Assembly: GCF_031455295.1 (NCBI RefSeq)
Contig: NZ_JAVDSL010000001.1
Location: 1,984,001 to 2,048,000 of the forward strand
Origin: Leifsonia sp. 1010
GTDB lineage: Bacteria > Actinomycetota > Actinomycetes > Actinomycetales > Microbacteriaceae
Reading direction: 5' to 3'
DNA length: 64,000 bases
Positions within the stretch are counted from its first letter, which is position 1; each line of letters opens with the position of its first letter. Shown one piece after another: positions 31,910-41,789 of the stretch. The position numbers and the translations under genes were made by a program. The notes beneath the pieces are model-generated. The model made no database searches. It was not told where the DNA came from and worked only from the letters and a program-made list of their open reading frames with translations.

Positions 31910-32515
31910 TCAGCCGGCCACGATGCGGAAGACCCCGGCGCAGACGCACGCCCAGATGATGCTGGTCAGGGTGCCGATGATGAAGCGCTCGCGCGCCTCG
32001 GCCTCCTCGAGTTCCGTGAACCGGCCGACGCCCTTGATGGCGACCAGCACGGCCAGCCCCTCGGGGAAGCCGGCCATGATCGTCCCGGCCGCGGCCAGCC
32101 GCTCCAGCAGGCCGATGGTGGTGCCGCCGCGGAGTACCTCGCGCGTCGTCGTCGCGCCCTCCGGCGTGACCGCTCTCACCAGGATGCCGCCGTGGGCGCT
32201 CGGCTCGGTCGTGCTCCGGGTGGCCAGCGCGAGGACCAGTTGCGAGACGGGCCAGCCGCCGAGCACCGCCAGGGCGAGGGCGGCAGCGCCGATCAGCAGC
32301 CGGAGCACGAAGGGGGCGTGCTGCGCCGGGATGAGCACGATCACGACGGAAGCGGCCAGCAAAGCGGTCGCGCAGTAGACCAGCGGTCGGCGCGGTGTCC
32401 GCAGCGTGGCCACGATGCAGCCGAGCGCGGCGAGCAGAAGGAGGAGGGCGAGCACCCAGAGCGCATGGGGCGCCACCTGGTTCAGCAGCACCGGCACCGG
32501 CGGCCACGTGGTCAT
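31910..32515 (-). CDS. membrane protein, partner of SatD-like protein
   Basis: A 201-aa protein with at least four membrane helices (about 15-35, 43-63, 68-90, and one at the C-terminus, 180-200). A cytoplasmic loop of about 60 residues follows the third helix. It overlaps the SatD-like gene by 4 nt, so the two probably form one module; in streptococci satD is likewise followed by a membrane gene. No catalytic motif found. Transcribed from the three-operator promoter at 33155-33233. Confidence 0.7.
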   Translation of the reverse strand: MTTWPPVPVLLNQVAPHALWVLALLLLLAALGCIVATLRTPRRPLVYCATALLAASVVIVLIPAQHAPFVLRLLIGAAALALAVLGGWPVSQLVLALATRSTTEPSAHGGILVRAVTPEGATTTREVLRGGTTIGLLERLAAAGTIMAGFPEGLAVLVAIKGVGRFTELEEAEARERFIIGTLTSIIWACVCAGVFRIVAG

Positions 32516-33141
32516 GCGTCCTCCTCGGGTGTCCGCCGATCGGCCTGGGCCGCGTCGGCACGTGCCAACAGCCTAGTCAGAGCCGGGATGGCCGCCAGTT
32601 CGACACGGAGCGCCCCGGCCCGTGCGCGATCGCTCGCCGACTGCGGCGTGATTCCGAGGCGGGCGCCCGCCTCGGCCTGGGTGAGGCCGGACGAGACGAG
32701 GTCGTAGAGCTCCCAGCCGGCGGCGGTGCGCCCTTCGCGGAGTGTCAGCAGCAGGGTGAGGAGCGCTTCCGCATCGGCTGCGGGCTCCTGCGCGGCGACG
32801 GCCTCGACGGCGAACCGGGCGGGGGCCCGCTTGGCACGGGTGACCGCCGCGCGCGCCGCGATGAACGCATCCCCGGTCGCCTCCCGGGTGTTCTCCGGCA
32901 GGGGGAGGCGCACGTCGCCCAGGCCGAGCCCCACGCTCCAGGCGTCGTCACGGGTGAGCTGGAGGACGAGATCGAGGGCTGTGGCGGGATCCGCCGTCAG
33001 CGCCTGCAGCTCGTCTCCGGCATTGCGGTCCGGCGGCAGGGCGAGGCGCTCGCCGAAGCGCTCGCGGATCGTCTCGAGCGTCGGGGCGACGATGTCGGGG
33101 CGCCGTCGGCTGTCGACCTGGTCGGCTGTGATCACGAACAC
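32512..33141 (-). CDS. SatD-like protein with C-terminal helix-turn-helix
   Basis: A 209-aa protein that resembles SatD, named for the Streptococcus sat (acid-tolerance) operon. It begins MFVITADQVDSRRRPD, and the C-terminal third has a helix-turn-helix (GLTQAEAGARLGITPQSASDRAR). GTG 33141 has a strong AAGGAGG site. It could regulate its own promoter, where three equal operators sit; this is inference. What SatD does is poorly known. Confidence 0.7.
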   Translation of the reverse strand: MFVITADQVDSRRRPDIVAPTLETIRERFGERLALPPDRNAGDELQALTADPATALDLVLQLTRDDAWSVGLGLGDVRLPLPENTREATGDAFIAARAAVTRAKRAPARFAVEAVAAQEPAADAEALLTLLLTLREGRTAAGWELYDLVSSGLTQAEAGARLGITPQSASDRARAGALRVELAAIPALTRLLARADAAQADRRTPEEDA

Positions 33142-33154
33142 TCGGGACCTCCTT

Positions 33155-33233
33155 CATCAGGGCCATGAGCCTGATGCTGATTGTATCAGGTCTCTGAGCC
33201 TGATGACCAGTACATCAGGTCTGCTGCCCTGAT
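33155..33233 (-). promoter_or_regulatory. three tandem ATCAGG-N8-CCTGAT operators over a minus-strand promoter
   Basis: Three inverted repeats (33156-33175, 33185-33204, 33214-33233) repeat every 29 bp exactly. On the minus strand, TGGTCA (33204-33209) and TACAAT (33180-33185) are an 18-bp-spaced promoter whose spacer is filled by the middle operator. The first operator covers the start point just before the SatD-like ribosome site. Confidence 0.75.
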
Positions 33234-33288
33234 CGAGGGATGGCGACCACGCCGCGTGCGCCCGAAGACCCGCTGATAACCTGAACGC

Positions 33289-34638
33289 GTGTCAGAAACC
33301 GCCCTCTCCCGCGACCCGAGCAGCAGCGCAGACAGCGTCCGCGCGCACGGCTTCGCCGCACAGGCCAACGACGCGTCCTTCGACGACGTCTGGGACGAGC
33401 TGAAGTGGCGCGGACTCATCCATGTGTCGACGGATGAGACCGCCCTCAAGGAGCTCCTGGCCGGCGGCCCGATCACGTACTACTGCGGCTTCGACCCGAC
33501 CGCGCCGAGCCTGCACCTCGGCAACCTGGTGCAGCTGCTCACCATGCGGCGCCTCCAGCTCGCCGGCCACCGGCCGCTCGGACTGGTCGGCGGATCCACC
33601 GGGCTGATCGGCGACCCCCGTCCGACGGCGGAGCGCACCCTCAACACGAAGGAGACCGTCGCGGAGTGGGTCGGCTACCTGCAGGCGCAGGTCACCCGCT
33701 TCCTGTCCGACGAGGGCGACAACGCCGTCCGGCTCGTGAACAACCTCGACTGGACGGCGCCGATGTCGGCGATCGACTTCCTGCGCGAGATCGGCAAGCA
33801 CTTCCGGGTGGGCACGATGCTCAAGAAGGATGCGGTGGCCGCGCGCCTCAACTCCGACGAGGGCATCTCGTACACCGAGTTCAGCTACCAGATCCTGCAG
33901 GGGATGGACTTCCTCGAGCTCTACCGGCAGTACGGCTGCGTGCTCCAGACCGGCGGCAGCGATCAGTGGGGCAACCTGACCAGCGGCACCGAGCTCATCC
34001 GCAAGATCGAGGGCGCGCATGTGCACGCCATCGGGACACCGCTGATCACCAACAGCGACGGCACCAAGTTCGGCAAGAGCGAGGGCAACGCCGTCTGGCT
34101 CGACCCGACGCTGACGACGCCGTACGCGATGTACCAGTTCTGGCTGAACACCGACGATGCCGACGTGATCGACCGGCTCAAGATCTTCACCTTCCTGACC
34201 AGGGCTGAGATCGACGAGCTGGCGCAGAAGGTGGCCGACGAGCCGTTCAAGCGCGAGGCGCAGCGCCGGCTGGCGTTCGAGGTGACGTCGCTCGTGCACG
34301 GTGTGGCGGCGACCGAGGCGGCCATCGCGGCCTCCCAGGCCCTCTTCGGCCAGGGCGACCTCGCCGACCTCGACGCGCCCACGCTCGAGGCGGCCCTCCG
34401 CGAGCTTCCCAGCACGACCACGACCGAGCCGTCCACCACGGTCGCGCAGGCGCTCGTCGACACGGGGCTGACATCCAGCCTCGGCGAGGCGCGACGCGCG
34501 GTCGCCCAGGGGGGCGTCTACGTCAACAACGCGAAGGTCGAGGACGCGGAGCAGCCCGTCGGCTCCTCGGTGCTGCCGGGCGACATGGTCGTGCTGCGAC
34601 GCGGAAAGAAGACCCTCGCGGGTGTCTTCGTCGCGTGA
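33289..34638 (+). CDS. tyrS: tyrosyl-tRNA synthetase
   Basis: A 449-aa class I synthetase that charges tRNA-Tyr. The HIGH-type motif PSLHLGNL and the KMSKS-type KFGKSEGN are in place, as is the substrate motif GGSDQWGN. An S4 RNA-binding domain closes the protein (GEARRAVAQGGVYVNNAKVE). A 30-residue leader precedes the core. TAACCT (33277-33282) stands six bases before GTG 33289, suggesting a leaderless message. It diverges from the SatD-like operon. Confidence 0.96.
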   Translation: MSETALSRDPSSSADSVRAHGFAAQANDASFDDVWDELKWRGLIHVSTDETALKELLAGGPITYYCGFDPTAPSLHLGNLVQLLTMRRLQLAGHRPLGLVGGSTGLIGDPRPTAERTLNTKETVAEWVGYLQAQVTRFLSDEGDNAVRLVNNLDWTAPMSAIDFLREIGKHFRVGTMLKKDAVAARLNSDEGISYTEFSYQILQGMDFLELYRQYGCVLQTGGSDQWGNLTSGTELIRKIEGAHVHAIGTPLITNSDGTKFGKSEGNAVWLDPTLTTPYAMYQFWLNTDDADVIDRLKIFTFLTRAEIDELAQKVADEPFKREAQRRLAFEVTSLVHGVAATEAAIAASQALFGQGDLADLDAPTLEAALRELPSTTTTEPSTTVAQALVDTGLTSSLGEARRAVAQGGVYVNNAKVEDAEQPVGSSVLPGDMVVLRRGKKTLAGVFVA

Positions 34639-34660
34639 GACGCTGACGTACGGTTGAGCC

Positions 34661-34822
34661 ATGTCCGATGAACCGCAGGGATCGGTCGACGAGGGCGGCC
34701 TCGTCGACCGGCTGGATGTGATCGAGGAGCAGCCGCTGGCGGCGCGCGCCGACGCGTACGCGCAGCTCCACGAGCAGCTCCGTCGCACCCTGGAGGGCGA
34801 CGACGACCATGGCCGGAACTGA
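34661..34822 (+). CDS. 53-aa acidic protein preceding tlyA
   Basis: A 53-aa acidic, helix-rich ORF (MSDEPQGSVDEGGLVDRLDV) with TACGGT (34649-34654) exactly six bases before its ATG, so it is probably read from a leaderless message. Its end overlaps the tlyA start by 14 bp, meaning it is read in another frame and may couple tlyA translation. Similar small ORFs occur before tlyA in other actinobacteria from memory; function unknown. Confidence 0.65.
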   Translation: MSDEPQGSVDEGGLVDRLDVIEEQPLAARADAYAQLHEQLRRTLEGDDDHGRN

Positions 34823-35609
34823 GCGGCGTCTCGACGTCGCCCTGGCCGAGCGCGGCCTCGCCCGCTCGCGGTCGCACGCGGCCGCTCTGATCGCGGAGGG
34901 GCTGGTCACGGTCGACGGGCAGGCGGTGGTCCGCGCGTCGGCGAAGGTCGGCGACGGGCAGGAGCTGCGGATCGCCGGAGCCGACCACTACGTCAGCCGG
35001 GGCGCCCACAAGTTGATCGCCGCCCTCGACGGCTTCGGAGTCGACCCGGCGGGTCGGGTCGCACTGGACGCCGGCGCATCCACCGGCGGCTTCACACAGG
35101 TGCTCCTGGAGCGCGGTGCCGCCCGCGTGATCGCCGTCGACGTCGGTCACGGCCAGCTGTCTCCCGTGCTGGCGGGGGAGGAGCGGCTGGAATCGTACGA
35201 GGGCGTCAACGTCCGCTCGCTCTCTCCCGACGTGCTCGCCGGGCTGACCGGCGACGACGTGCGCCCGGACCTCGTGGTGGCCGATCTGTCGTTCATCTCG
35301 CTGACGCAGGTGCTTCCGGCGCTCGTGGCCACGGCCGTCCGCGGCGCCGACTTCCTGCTGCTCATCAAGCCGCAGTTCGAGGTCGGGCGGCAGGGCATCC
35401 GCGAGGGTGTGGTCCGTGACGCGGGCCTCCGGGCCGACGCGATCTCGGACGTGCTGTGGGCCGCCCACGATGCGGGCCTCGGAACGGCGGGCCTCATCCC
35501 GTCGCCGATCGCCGGAGGGCACGGCAACCGCGAGTTCCTGGTCTGGTTGCGCGCGGGGGCGCCGGACCCGTCCGGGCTGCGTGACGAGGTCGTCCGACTT
35601 TCGCGCTAG
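34809..35609 (+). CDS. tlyA: TlyA family rRNA 2'-O-methyltransferase
   Basis: A 266-aa protein with an N-terminal S4 domain (residues 4-65) and a FtsJ-type SAM domain, as in TlyA of mycobacteria, which methylates 16S and 23S rRNA cytidines and makes ribosomes capreomycin-sensitive. The SAM motif is LDAGASTGGFTQVLL, with acidic VVADLSF downstream. ATG 34809 lies inside the preceding 53-aa ORF. Close to nadK (89 nt later) in the conserved actinobacterial order tlyA-nadK-recN. Confidence 0.92.
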   Translation: MAGTERRLDVALAERGLARSRSHAAALIAEGLVTVDGQAVVRASAKVGDGQELRIAGADHYVSRGAHKLIAALDGFGVDPAGRVALDAGASTGGFTQVLLERGAARVIAVDVGHGQLSPVLAGEERLESYEGVNVRSLSPDVLAGLTGDDVRPDLVVADLSFISLTQVLPALVATAVRGADFLLLIKPQFEVGRQGIREGVVRDAGLRADAISDVLWAAHDAGLGTAGLIPSPIAGGHGNREFLVWLRAGAPDPSGLRDEVVRLSR

Positions 35610-35698
35610 GTGAACGTTCTCCACAAACCTGGCCGCGTGGCCTCGCCCTCCGCGTGAAAACAGACAGAATGGGAGAACGGCTTTCGACAGGAGGGAAC

Positions 35699-36625
35699 GT
35701 GACACTGATGGGTGCAGCGACGCGGTACATCCTCGTCGTCGCGCACACCGGTCGTCAGGACTCCCTCGAGGCGGGTGTCCGGGTGTCCCGGCAGCTGCTC
35801 GACGCGGGCGTCGTCCCGGTGCTGAGCGCCGACGAGCGACGAGATCTGCTGGAGGCCGATCCGTCGCTCGACGCGGTGGCTGTGCTCGGCGACGACGTGG
35901 CGCCGAGCGAGCTGGAGCTGGTCATCGTCCTCGGGGGCGACGGCACCATCCTGCGCGCGGCCGAACTGGTGCGCGGCTGCTCGGCTCCGCTTCTCGGTGT
36001 GAACCTCGGTCACGTCGGCTTCCTCGCCGAGAGCGAGCGCGACGACCTCGAGACGGCGGTCGCCCGCGGCCTCGAGAAGGACTACGAGGTCGAGGAGCGC
36101 ATGACGCTGTCGGCCCGCGTGAAGGTCGGCCGCGAGGTCGTCTACGAGAGCTGGGCCCTCAACGAGGCAACGGTCGAGAAGGCGAGCCGCGAGCGGATGC
36201 TCGAAGTCGTGATCGAGGTCGACGGCCGCCCCATGTCGAGCTTCGGCTGCGACGGCGTCGTCATGTCGACGCCGACCGGGTCGACCGCGTACTCGTTCTC
36301 CGCCGGCGGCCCGGTGGTCTGGCCCGGCGTCGCCGCGCTGCTGCTCGTGCCGTTGAGCGCCCACGCCCTGTTCTCGCGCCCGCTGGTGGTGGATGCGGAC
36401 TCCTCGCTCGCGGTCGAGCTGCTCGACCGTGCGGGCGGCGCCGGCATCCTCTGGTGCGACGGCCGCCGTCCGTTCGACCTTCCGCCGGGGGCCCGTGTCG
36501 TCGTGCGGCGCTCGCCGATCCCGGTGCGGCTCGCGCGGCTCCATCCCGGGCCGTTCACCGACCGTCTGGTGCACAAGTTCGACCTTCCCGTGACGGGTTG
36601 GAGGGGGCCGGTCGGTCGTGACTGA
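35699..36625 (+). CDS. nadK: NAD kinase
   Basis: A 308-aa enzyme that phosphorylates NAD to NADP. The GGDGT motif (LVIVLGGDGTIL), the NE/D region and SFGCDGVVMSTPTGSTAYSF are conserved. GTG 35699 follows AGGAGGG (35689-35695); ATG 35708 is also in frame, but its spacing of 12 nt is too long. A DnaA-box-like TTCTCCACA lies upstream (about 35617). The end overlaps recN by 8 bp. Confidence 0.95.
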   Translation: MTLMGAATRYILVVAHTGRQDSLEAGVRVSRQLLDAGVVPVLSADERRDLLEADPSLDAVAVLGDDVAPSELELVIVLGGDGTILRAAELVRGCSAPLLGVNLGHVGFLAESERDDLETAVARGLEKDYEVEERMTLSARVKVGREVVYESWALNEATVEKASRERMLEVVIEVDGRPMSSFGCDGVVMSTPTGSTAYSFSAGGPVVWPGVAALLLVPLSAHALFSRPLVVDADSSLAVELLDRAGGAGILWCDGRRPFDLPPGARVVVRRSPIPVRLARLHPGPFTDRLVHKFDLPVTGWRGPVGRD

Positions 36626-38360
36626 GGCGCGCGGAGGCATCGAGGAGATCTCGATCAAAGACCTGGGCGTCATCGCCGACGCCTCCCTCCCGCTCGGCGC
36701 GGGATTCACGGCCATCACCGGCGAGACCGGCGCGGGCAAGACCATGGTGGTGTCGGCGCTCGGCCTGCTGCTCGGCGAGCGTGCCGACACCGGCGCGGTC
36801 CGCCTCGGGAGCCCGCAGGCCTGGGTGGAGGGCCGTTGGCGCGTGCCGTCGTCGGGTGAGGTCGTCGCGCGCGTTCGCGACGCCGGCGGCGATGTCGACC
36901 CGATCGACACCGCGGAGGCGGAGCTCGTCCTGAGCCGTTCCGTCTCGGCCGAGGGCCGTTCGCGAGCCGTCGTCGGCGGGCGCAGTGCGCCCGTCTCCGT
37001 GCTGACCGAACTCGGCGAGCAGCTCGTTGTCGTCCACGGACAGTCCGACCAGATCCGGTTGCGTTCGGCGATCGCCCAGCGGGCGGCGCTCGACCGGTTC
37101 GCCGGTCCGCGGTTCGCGGAGCAGCTGGCGACGTACGAGCAGGTCTTCCACCGTTGGCGCGACAACCGCGCCGAACTCGACGAGCTGATAGCCGACCAGG
37201 ATCGCCGCGCACGTGAGGCGGAGGACCTGCGGGTGGCGATGGCCGAGATCGAGTCCGTCGCGCCGCAGCCCTGCGAAGACGATGAGCTGGCCGAACGCGC
37301 CGAGCGGCTCACCAACCTCGAAGACCTCCGGCTCGCCGCGGGTGCCGCCCGTGAGCTGCTGAGTGCCGAGGAGTCCGAGGGCACGGATGCCCTGGGTCTG
37401 CTCGACAACGCACGCCGCCAGCTCGAACGCGTCGCACCCCACGACAGCGCCCTCCAGCCGCTGGCCGAGTCGGTCGCAGAAGCGAACTACCTGATCTCCG
37501 ACATCGCGGCACAGCTGTCGACCTACCTCGCGACGCTCGACGCCGACGGGGCGAACGAGCTGGAGGCCGTGCAGGATCGCCGTTCGGAGCTCGCGATCCT
37601 GATCCGCAAGTACGGCCCGACCCTCGACGACGTCATCCGCACGCTCGAGACGGGCAGCCTGCGCCTGCTGGAGCTCGACGGCGACGCCGACCGCATCGGA
37701 GAGCTCACGCAGGAGGTCGAGGCGGACGCCGCGCTGGTCGCGGAGCTCGCGGCCGGCCTGAGCGCCGAGCGCACGGCCGCCGCCGCGCGCCTGTCCGAAG
37801 CCGTCACGGAGGAGCTCTCCGCGCTGGCGATGCCCGACGCGCGCATCGTCGTCGAGGTGACGCAGCGCGACGACGCAGACCCGCAGGCCTACACCGCGAG
37901 CGGCCGCGACCAGGTCGCCATCCTGCTTCAGCCGCATCCCGGCGCCGAGCCCCGCCCGCTCGGCAAGGGTGCATCGGGCGGCGAGCTGTCGCGCGTGATG
38001 CTGGCGATCGAGGTCGTCATCGCGGGAAGCGACCCCGTGCCCACCTTCATCTTCGACGAGGTCGACGCCGGCGTCGGCGGCGCCTCCGCGATCGAGATCG
38101 GCCGTCGCCTCGCGCGGCTCGCCGAGACCGCCCAGGTCATCGTCGTCACGCACCTGGCCCAGGTCGCCGCGTTCGCCTCCAACCACCTGACCGTGGTCAA
38201 GGGCAGCGACGGCGCCGTGACGGAGTCGTCGGTGCGGCGCCTCGACGGCGATGAGCGCATCGCCGAGATGGCCCGCCTGCTCTCCGGCCTCCCCGACTCC
38301 GAGAGCGGCCTCGCCCACGCCCGCGAGCTGGTAGACATGGCGTCGGCCGCGCGGCGCTGA
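36618..38360 (+). CDS. recN: DNA repair protein RecN
   Basis: A 580-aa SMC-like ATPase that acts early at double-strand breaks. Walker A is GETGAGKT near residue 34, the long coiled coil spans about 150-370, and the C-terminal signature is [14 protein letters not shown] with Walker [15 protein letters not shown] 36618 overlaps nadK by 8 bp, which shows translational coupling. Followed at 38401 by pyrG after 40 bp containing a new promoter. Confidence 0.95.
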   Translation: MTEARGGIEEISIKDLGVIADASLPLGAGFTAITGETGAGKTMVVSALGLLLGERADTGAVRLGSPQAWVEGRWRVPSSGEVVARVRDAGGDVDPIDTAEAELVLSRSVSAEGRSRAVVGGRSAPVSVLTELGEQLVVVHGQSDQIRLRSAIAQRAALDRFAGPRFAEQLATYEQVFHRWRDNRAELDELIADQDRRAREAEDLRVAMAEIESVAPQPCEDDELAERAERLTNLEDLRLAAGAARELLSAEESEGTDALGLLDNARRQLERVAPHDSALQPLAESVAEANYLISDIAAQLSTYLATLDADGANELEAVQDRRSELAILIRKYGPTLDDVIRTLETGSLRLLELDGDADRIGELTQEVEADAALVAELAAGLSAERTAAAARLSEAVTEELSALAMPDARIVVEVTQRDDADPQAYTASGRDQVAILLQPHPGAEPRPLGKGASGGELSRVMLAIEVVIAGSDPVPTFIFDEVDAGVGGASAIEIGRRLARLAETAQVIVVTHLAQVAAFASNHLTVVKGSDGAVTESSVRRLDGDERIAEMARLLSGLPDSESGLAHARELVDMASAARR

Positions 38361-38400
38361 CGGTCAGCCGGGGCCACGGCGGGTGATAGGCTATAAGCCC

Positions 38401-40128
38401 GTGGTGGATTATTCAGACGCGGGCACATCGAACGGCACTACCAAGCACATCTTCGTGACAGGTGGTGTCGTTTCTTCGTTGGGGAAGGGCCTCACGGCAG
38501 CCTCCCTCGGCAACCTTCTGACGGCCCGCGGTCTCCGCGTGGTCATGCAGAAGCTCGACCCCTATCTCAACGTGGACCCGGGCACGATGAACCCGTTCCA
38601 GCACGGTGAGGTCTTCGTCACCGACGACGGTGCGGAGACGGACCTCGACATCGGGCACTACGAGCGCTTCCTCGACATCAACCTCGGGCAGTCGGCCAAC
38701 GTCACCACCGGACAGATCTACTCCAATGTCATCGCGAAGGAGCGCCGCGGCGAGTACCTCGGCGACACCGTCCAGGTCATCCCGCACATCACCGACGAGA
38801 TCAAGCGCCGGATGCGTCTGCAGGCGCAGCCGGGACCGGACGGCGAGCCCGCGCCCGACGTCATCATCACCGAGATCGGCGGAACGGTCGGCGACATCGA
38901 ATCGCAGCCGTTCATCGAGTCGGCCCGCCAGGTGCGCCACGAGCTCGGCCGCAAGAACTGCTTCTTCGTGCACGTCTCGCTCGTCCCGTTCATGAACGCG
39001 TCCGGCGAGCAGAAGACCAAGCCGACGCAGCACTCGGTCGCCGCCCTCCGCTCCATCGGCATCCAGCCGGACGCGCTCGTCCTGCGCAGCGACCGCCCGG
39101 TGTCCGACAGCAACAAGCGCAAGATCGCGCTGATGTGCGACGTGGATGAGCAGGCCGTCGTCAACGCGGTCGACGTCCCGAGCATCTACGACATCCCGAC
39201 CATGCTGCACGAGCAGGGCCTCGACGCGTACATCATCGACCAGCTGGGCCTCGACAAGGCCGCCGACGTCGACTGGGACGGCTGGGCTCGCCTGCTCGAG
39301 TCGGTCCACGACCCCAAGCACGAGGTCACCATCGGCCTGGTCGGCAAGTACATCGACCTGCCGGATGCCTACCTCTCCGTCACCGAGGCCCTCCGCGCCG
39401 GCGGGTTCGCCCACCGCACCAAGGTGAAGCTCAAGTGGATCGCCTCCGACGAGTGCCAGACGCCCGAGGGCGCCGCGGCGCAGCTGTCGGACGTCGACGC
39501 GATCTGCGTACCGGGCGGCTTCGGCGTCCGCGGCATCGAGGGCAAGGTCGGCGCTCTCCGGTTCGCGCGTGAGAACGGCATCCCCGCGCTCGGCCTGTGC
39601 CTGGGCCTCCAGTGCATGGTCATCGAGTACGCCCGGCACGAGGCCGGTCTCGGCGGCGCGTCGTCGTCGGAGTTCGACCCGGACACCGAGTTCCCCGTGA
39701 TCGCCACCATGGCAGAGCAGGTGGACATCATCGCCGGCGGCGACCTCGGCGGCACCATGCGCCTGGGCCTCTACCCGGCGAACCTCGCCGAGGGCTCGCT
39801 GGTCTCGGAGCTGTACGGCTCGAACGAGGCGTCGGAGCGTCACCGCCACCGCTACGAGGTGAACAACAACTACCGCGAGCAGATCGCCGACGCCGGCCTC
39901 TGGTTCTCGGGCACGTCGCCGGACGGCCACCTGGTCGAGTACGTCGAGCTGCCGCGCGACGTGCACCCGTTCTACGTCGGCACGCAGGCCCACCCCGAGC
40001 TCCGCTCGCGCCCCAACCGCGCGCACCCGCTCTTCGCCGGGCTCGTCGGCGCCGCCCTCGACCGCCAGAAGGCCAGCCTCCTGTTCGAGGTCGCCGAGGC
40101 GGACGCCGAGATGGTCGCCGAAGCCTGA
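38401..40128 (+). CDS. pyrG: CTP synthase
   Basis: A 575-aa enzyme that aminates UTP to CTP. The synthetase domain begins [18 protein letters not shown] (about 15-32). The C-terminal class I glutamine amidotransferase domain has the catalytic Cys in GLCLGLQCM and the HPE of AHPELRS. GTG 38401 is one of two adjacent GTGs. TAGGCT (38387-38392) lies eight bases before it. Stop overlaps the nudix ATG by one base. Confidence 0.97.
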   Translation: MVDYSDAGTSNGTTKHIFVTGGVVSSLGKGLTAASLGNLLTARGLRVVMQKLDPYLNVDPGTMNPFQHGEVFVTDDGAETDLDIGHYERFLDINLGQSANVTTGQIYSNVIAKERRGEYLGDTVQVIPHITDEIKRRMRLQAQPGPDGEPAPDVIITEIGGTVGDIESQPFIESARQVRHELGRKNCFFVHVSLVPFMNASGEQKTKPTQHSVAALRSIGIQPDALVLRSDRPVSDSNKRKIALMCDVDEQAVVNAVDVPSIYDIPTMLHEQGLDAYIIDQLGLDKAADVDWDGWARLLESVHDPKHEVTIGLVGKYIDLPDAYLSVTEALRAGGFAHRTKVKLKWIASDECQTPEGAAAQLSDVDAICVPGGFGVRGIEGKVGALRFARENGIPALGLCLGLQCMVIEYARHEAGLGGASSSEFDPDTEFPVIATMAEQVDIIAGGDLGGTMRLGLYPANLAEGSLVSELYGSNEASERHRHRYEVNNNYREQIADAGLWFSGTSPDGHLVEYVELPRDVHPFYVGTQAHPELRSRPNRAHPLFAGLVGAALDRQKASLLFEVAEADAEMVAEA

Positions 40129-40787
40129 TGACGGAGAACACGGACGTCGAAGCGGAGACCGCAGCAGCCGAGCTGAACGACCAGCCCTTCCGCCCGGAGA
40201 TCGTCTCGTCCGAGACGGTGTTCGAGGGGAAGATCTGGAACGTCCGCCGGGACGTGTTCCGGTACAACGGCGACGAGATCACCCGGGAGTACGTCGACCA
40301 CACCGGCGCCGTCGGCATCCTCGCCCTCGATGACGACGGCCGCGTGCTGCTGATCCGCCAGTACCGGCACCCCGTCCGCCACCGCGACTGGGAGATCCCG
40401 GCCGGGCTGCTCGACATGTCGGGCGAGAGCCCGCTGGAGGCCGCGAAGCGCGAGCTGGGCGAGGAGGCCGACCTCCAGGCCGACGAGTGGAACGTGCTCG
40501 CCGACGTGTTCACGAGCCCCGGCGGCAACGATGAGGCGATCCGGATCTACCTGGCCCGCGGCATCCACTCGACCGGCTCCCAGTTCGCCCGCGAGGCCGA
40601 GGAGGCCGACATCGAGGTGCGCTGGGTGCCCCTCGACGAGGCGGTGCATGCCGTGCTGCAGCGCCGCGTCCACAACGCTCCGCTGATCATCGCCCTGCTC
40701 GCCGCCCGCACCGCGCGCGACGGCGGCTGGACCACGCTCGGCTCGGCGGACGAGCCCTGGCCGAGCCACCCCAAGCTCGAGAGATGA
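40128..40787 (+). CDS. Nudix hydrolase (ADP-ribose pyrophosphatase type)
   Basis: A 219-aa Nudix hydrolase, most like ADP-ribose pyrophosphatases. The Nudix box is present: G-x5-E pattern GLLDMSGESPLEAAKRELGEEADL. A lead-in of about 25 residues (acidic) precedes the core EIVSSETVFEGKIWNVR. It starts one base inside the pyrG stop, and the end overlaps xerD by 4 bp. Breaks down ADP-ribose or similar nucleoside diphosphates; the true substrate is not shown. Confidence 0.9.
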   Translation: MTENTDVEAETAAAELNDQPFRPEIVSSETVFEGKIWNVRRDVFRYNGDEITREYVDHTGAVGILALDDDGRVLLIRQYRHPVRHRDWEIPAGLLDMSGESPLEAAKRELGEEADLQADEWNVLADVFTSPGGNDEAIRIYLARGIHSTGSQFAREAEEADIEVRWVPLDEAVHAVLQRRVHNAPLIIALLAARTARDGGWTTLGSADEPWPSHPKLER

Positions 40788-41689
40788 CCGTCGCGGCCGA
40801 TGTCGACGCCTTCCTGAGGCATGTCGCCATCGAGCGCGGCCTCTCGGCGAACACCGTGGCCGCCTACCGCCGTGATCTGGCCGTCTACGCCTCCTGGCTG
40901 GAGGAGCAGGGAATCGGGGATGTCTCGGTCGTCACCCCGGCGACCCTCTCGGAGTTCGCCGTGCATCTTGGGACGCGGGAGGAGTCGCCGCTGACGGCGT
41001 CATCCCTCGCCCGGATGCTGTCCACGGTCCGCGGGTTCCACCGCTTCCTGCTCGAGGAGGGGCGCGTGGAGGCCGACGCGGCCCGTGACCTGCGCCCGCC
41101 CAAGCTGCCGAGCCGCCTCCCGAAGGCGATCACGGTCGACCAGGTGGCGGCGCTGCTCGCCGCGACGGACGGCGACGACGTGGCCGCTCTCCGCGACAAG
41201 GCGCTCCTCGAGCTGATGTACGCCACGGGCGCCCGGGTCAGTGAGGCGGTCGACCTCAACGTGGACGACGTCATCGACACCGATGTCGTCCGGCTGACCG
41301 GTAAGGGCAGCAAGCAGCGCATCGTGCCGCTGGGCGGCTACGCCCAGGCCGCTCTCTCCGCCTATCTCGTGCGTGCCCGGCCGGTGCTTTCTGCGAAGGG
41401 ACGCGCCACTCCTGCGCTGTTCCTCGGGATGCGCGGGGCGCGGCTGTCGCGGCAGAACGTGTGGCTCATCATCCGGGCTACCGCGGAGCGGGCGAAGCTC
41501 GACCTGGAGATCTCGCCGCACACGCTGCGGCACTCGTTCGCCACGCACCTGCTGGCCGGGGGAGCGGACGTGCGGGTCGTGCAGGAGCTGCTCGGCCACT
41601 CGTCGGTCGCGACGACGCAGATCTACACGCTGGTGACCGCCGACACCCTCCGCGACGTCTACACCGCCTCCCACCCTCGCGCGCGCTGA
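40784..41689 (+). CDS. xerD: tyrosine recombinase XerD
   Basis: A 301-aa site-specific recombinase that resolves chromosome dimers at dif with XerC. The catalytic R of ATGARVSEAVDL, HTLRHSFATHLL, LLGHSSVATTQIYT and the final Tyr nucleophile are all found. The N-terminal SAM-like domain (residues 8-95) binds DNA. It overlaps the Nudix gene and precedes parA/scpAB, the usual actinobacterial neighbourhood for segregation genes. Confidence 0.95.
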   Translation: MTVAADVDAFLRHVAIERGLSANTVAAYRRDLAVYASWLEEQGIGDVSVVTPATLSEFAVHLGTREESPLTASSLARMLSTVRGFHRFLLEEGRVEADAARDLRPPKLPSRLPKAITVDQVAALLAATDGDDVAALRDKALLELMYATGARVSEAVDLNVDDVIDTDVVRLTGKGSKQRIVPLGGYAQAALSAYLVRARPVLSAKGRATPALFLGMRGARLSRQNVWLIIRATAERAKLDLEISPHTLRHSFATHLLAGGADVRVVQELLGHSSVATTQIYTLVTADTLRDVYTASHPRAR

Positions 41690-41729
41690 CCTGCTCGAGC
41701 CGCCCTCCCTCCCGTGACGGAAGTCGCGA

Positions 41730-41784
41730 GATTTGGCGCAAATCGCGGTTATAGCGCGGCGATAACCGCGATTTGGCGCAAATC
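41730..41784. terminator. large inverted repeat between convergent xerD and GNAT gene
   Basis: 23-bp arms (41730-41752 and 41762-41784) pair with three mismatches around a 9-nt loop. Each arm holds the same 13-bp palindrome ATTTGGCGCAAAT. It lies just after both stops, so it may terminate both genes. Confidence 0.55.
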
Positions 41785-41789
41785 TTCGC

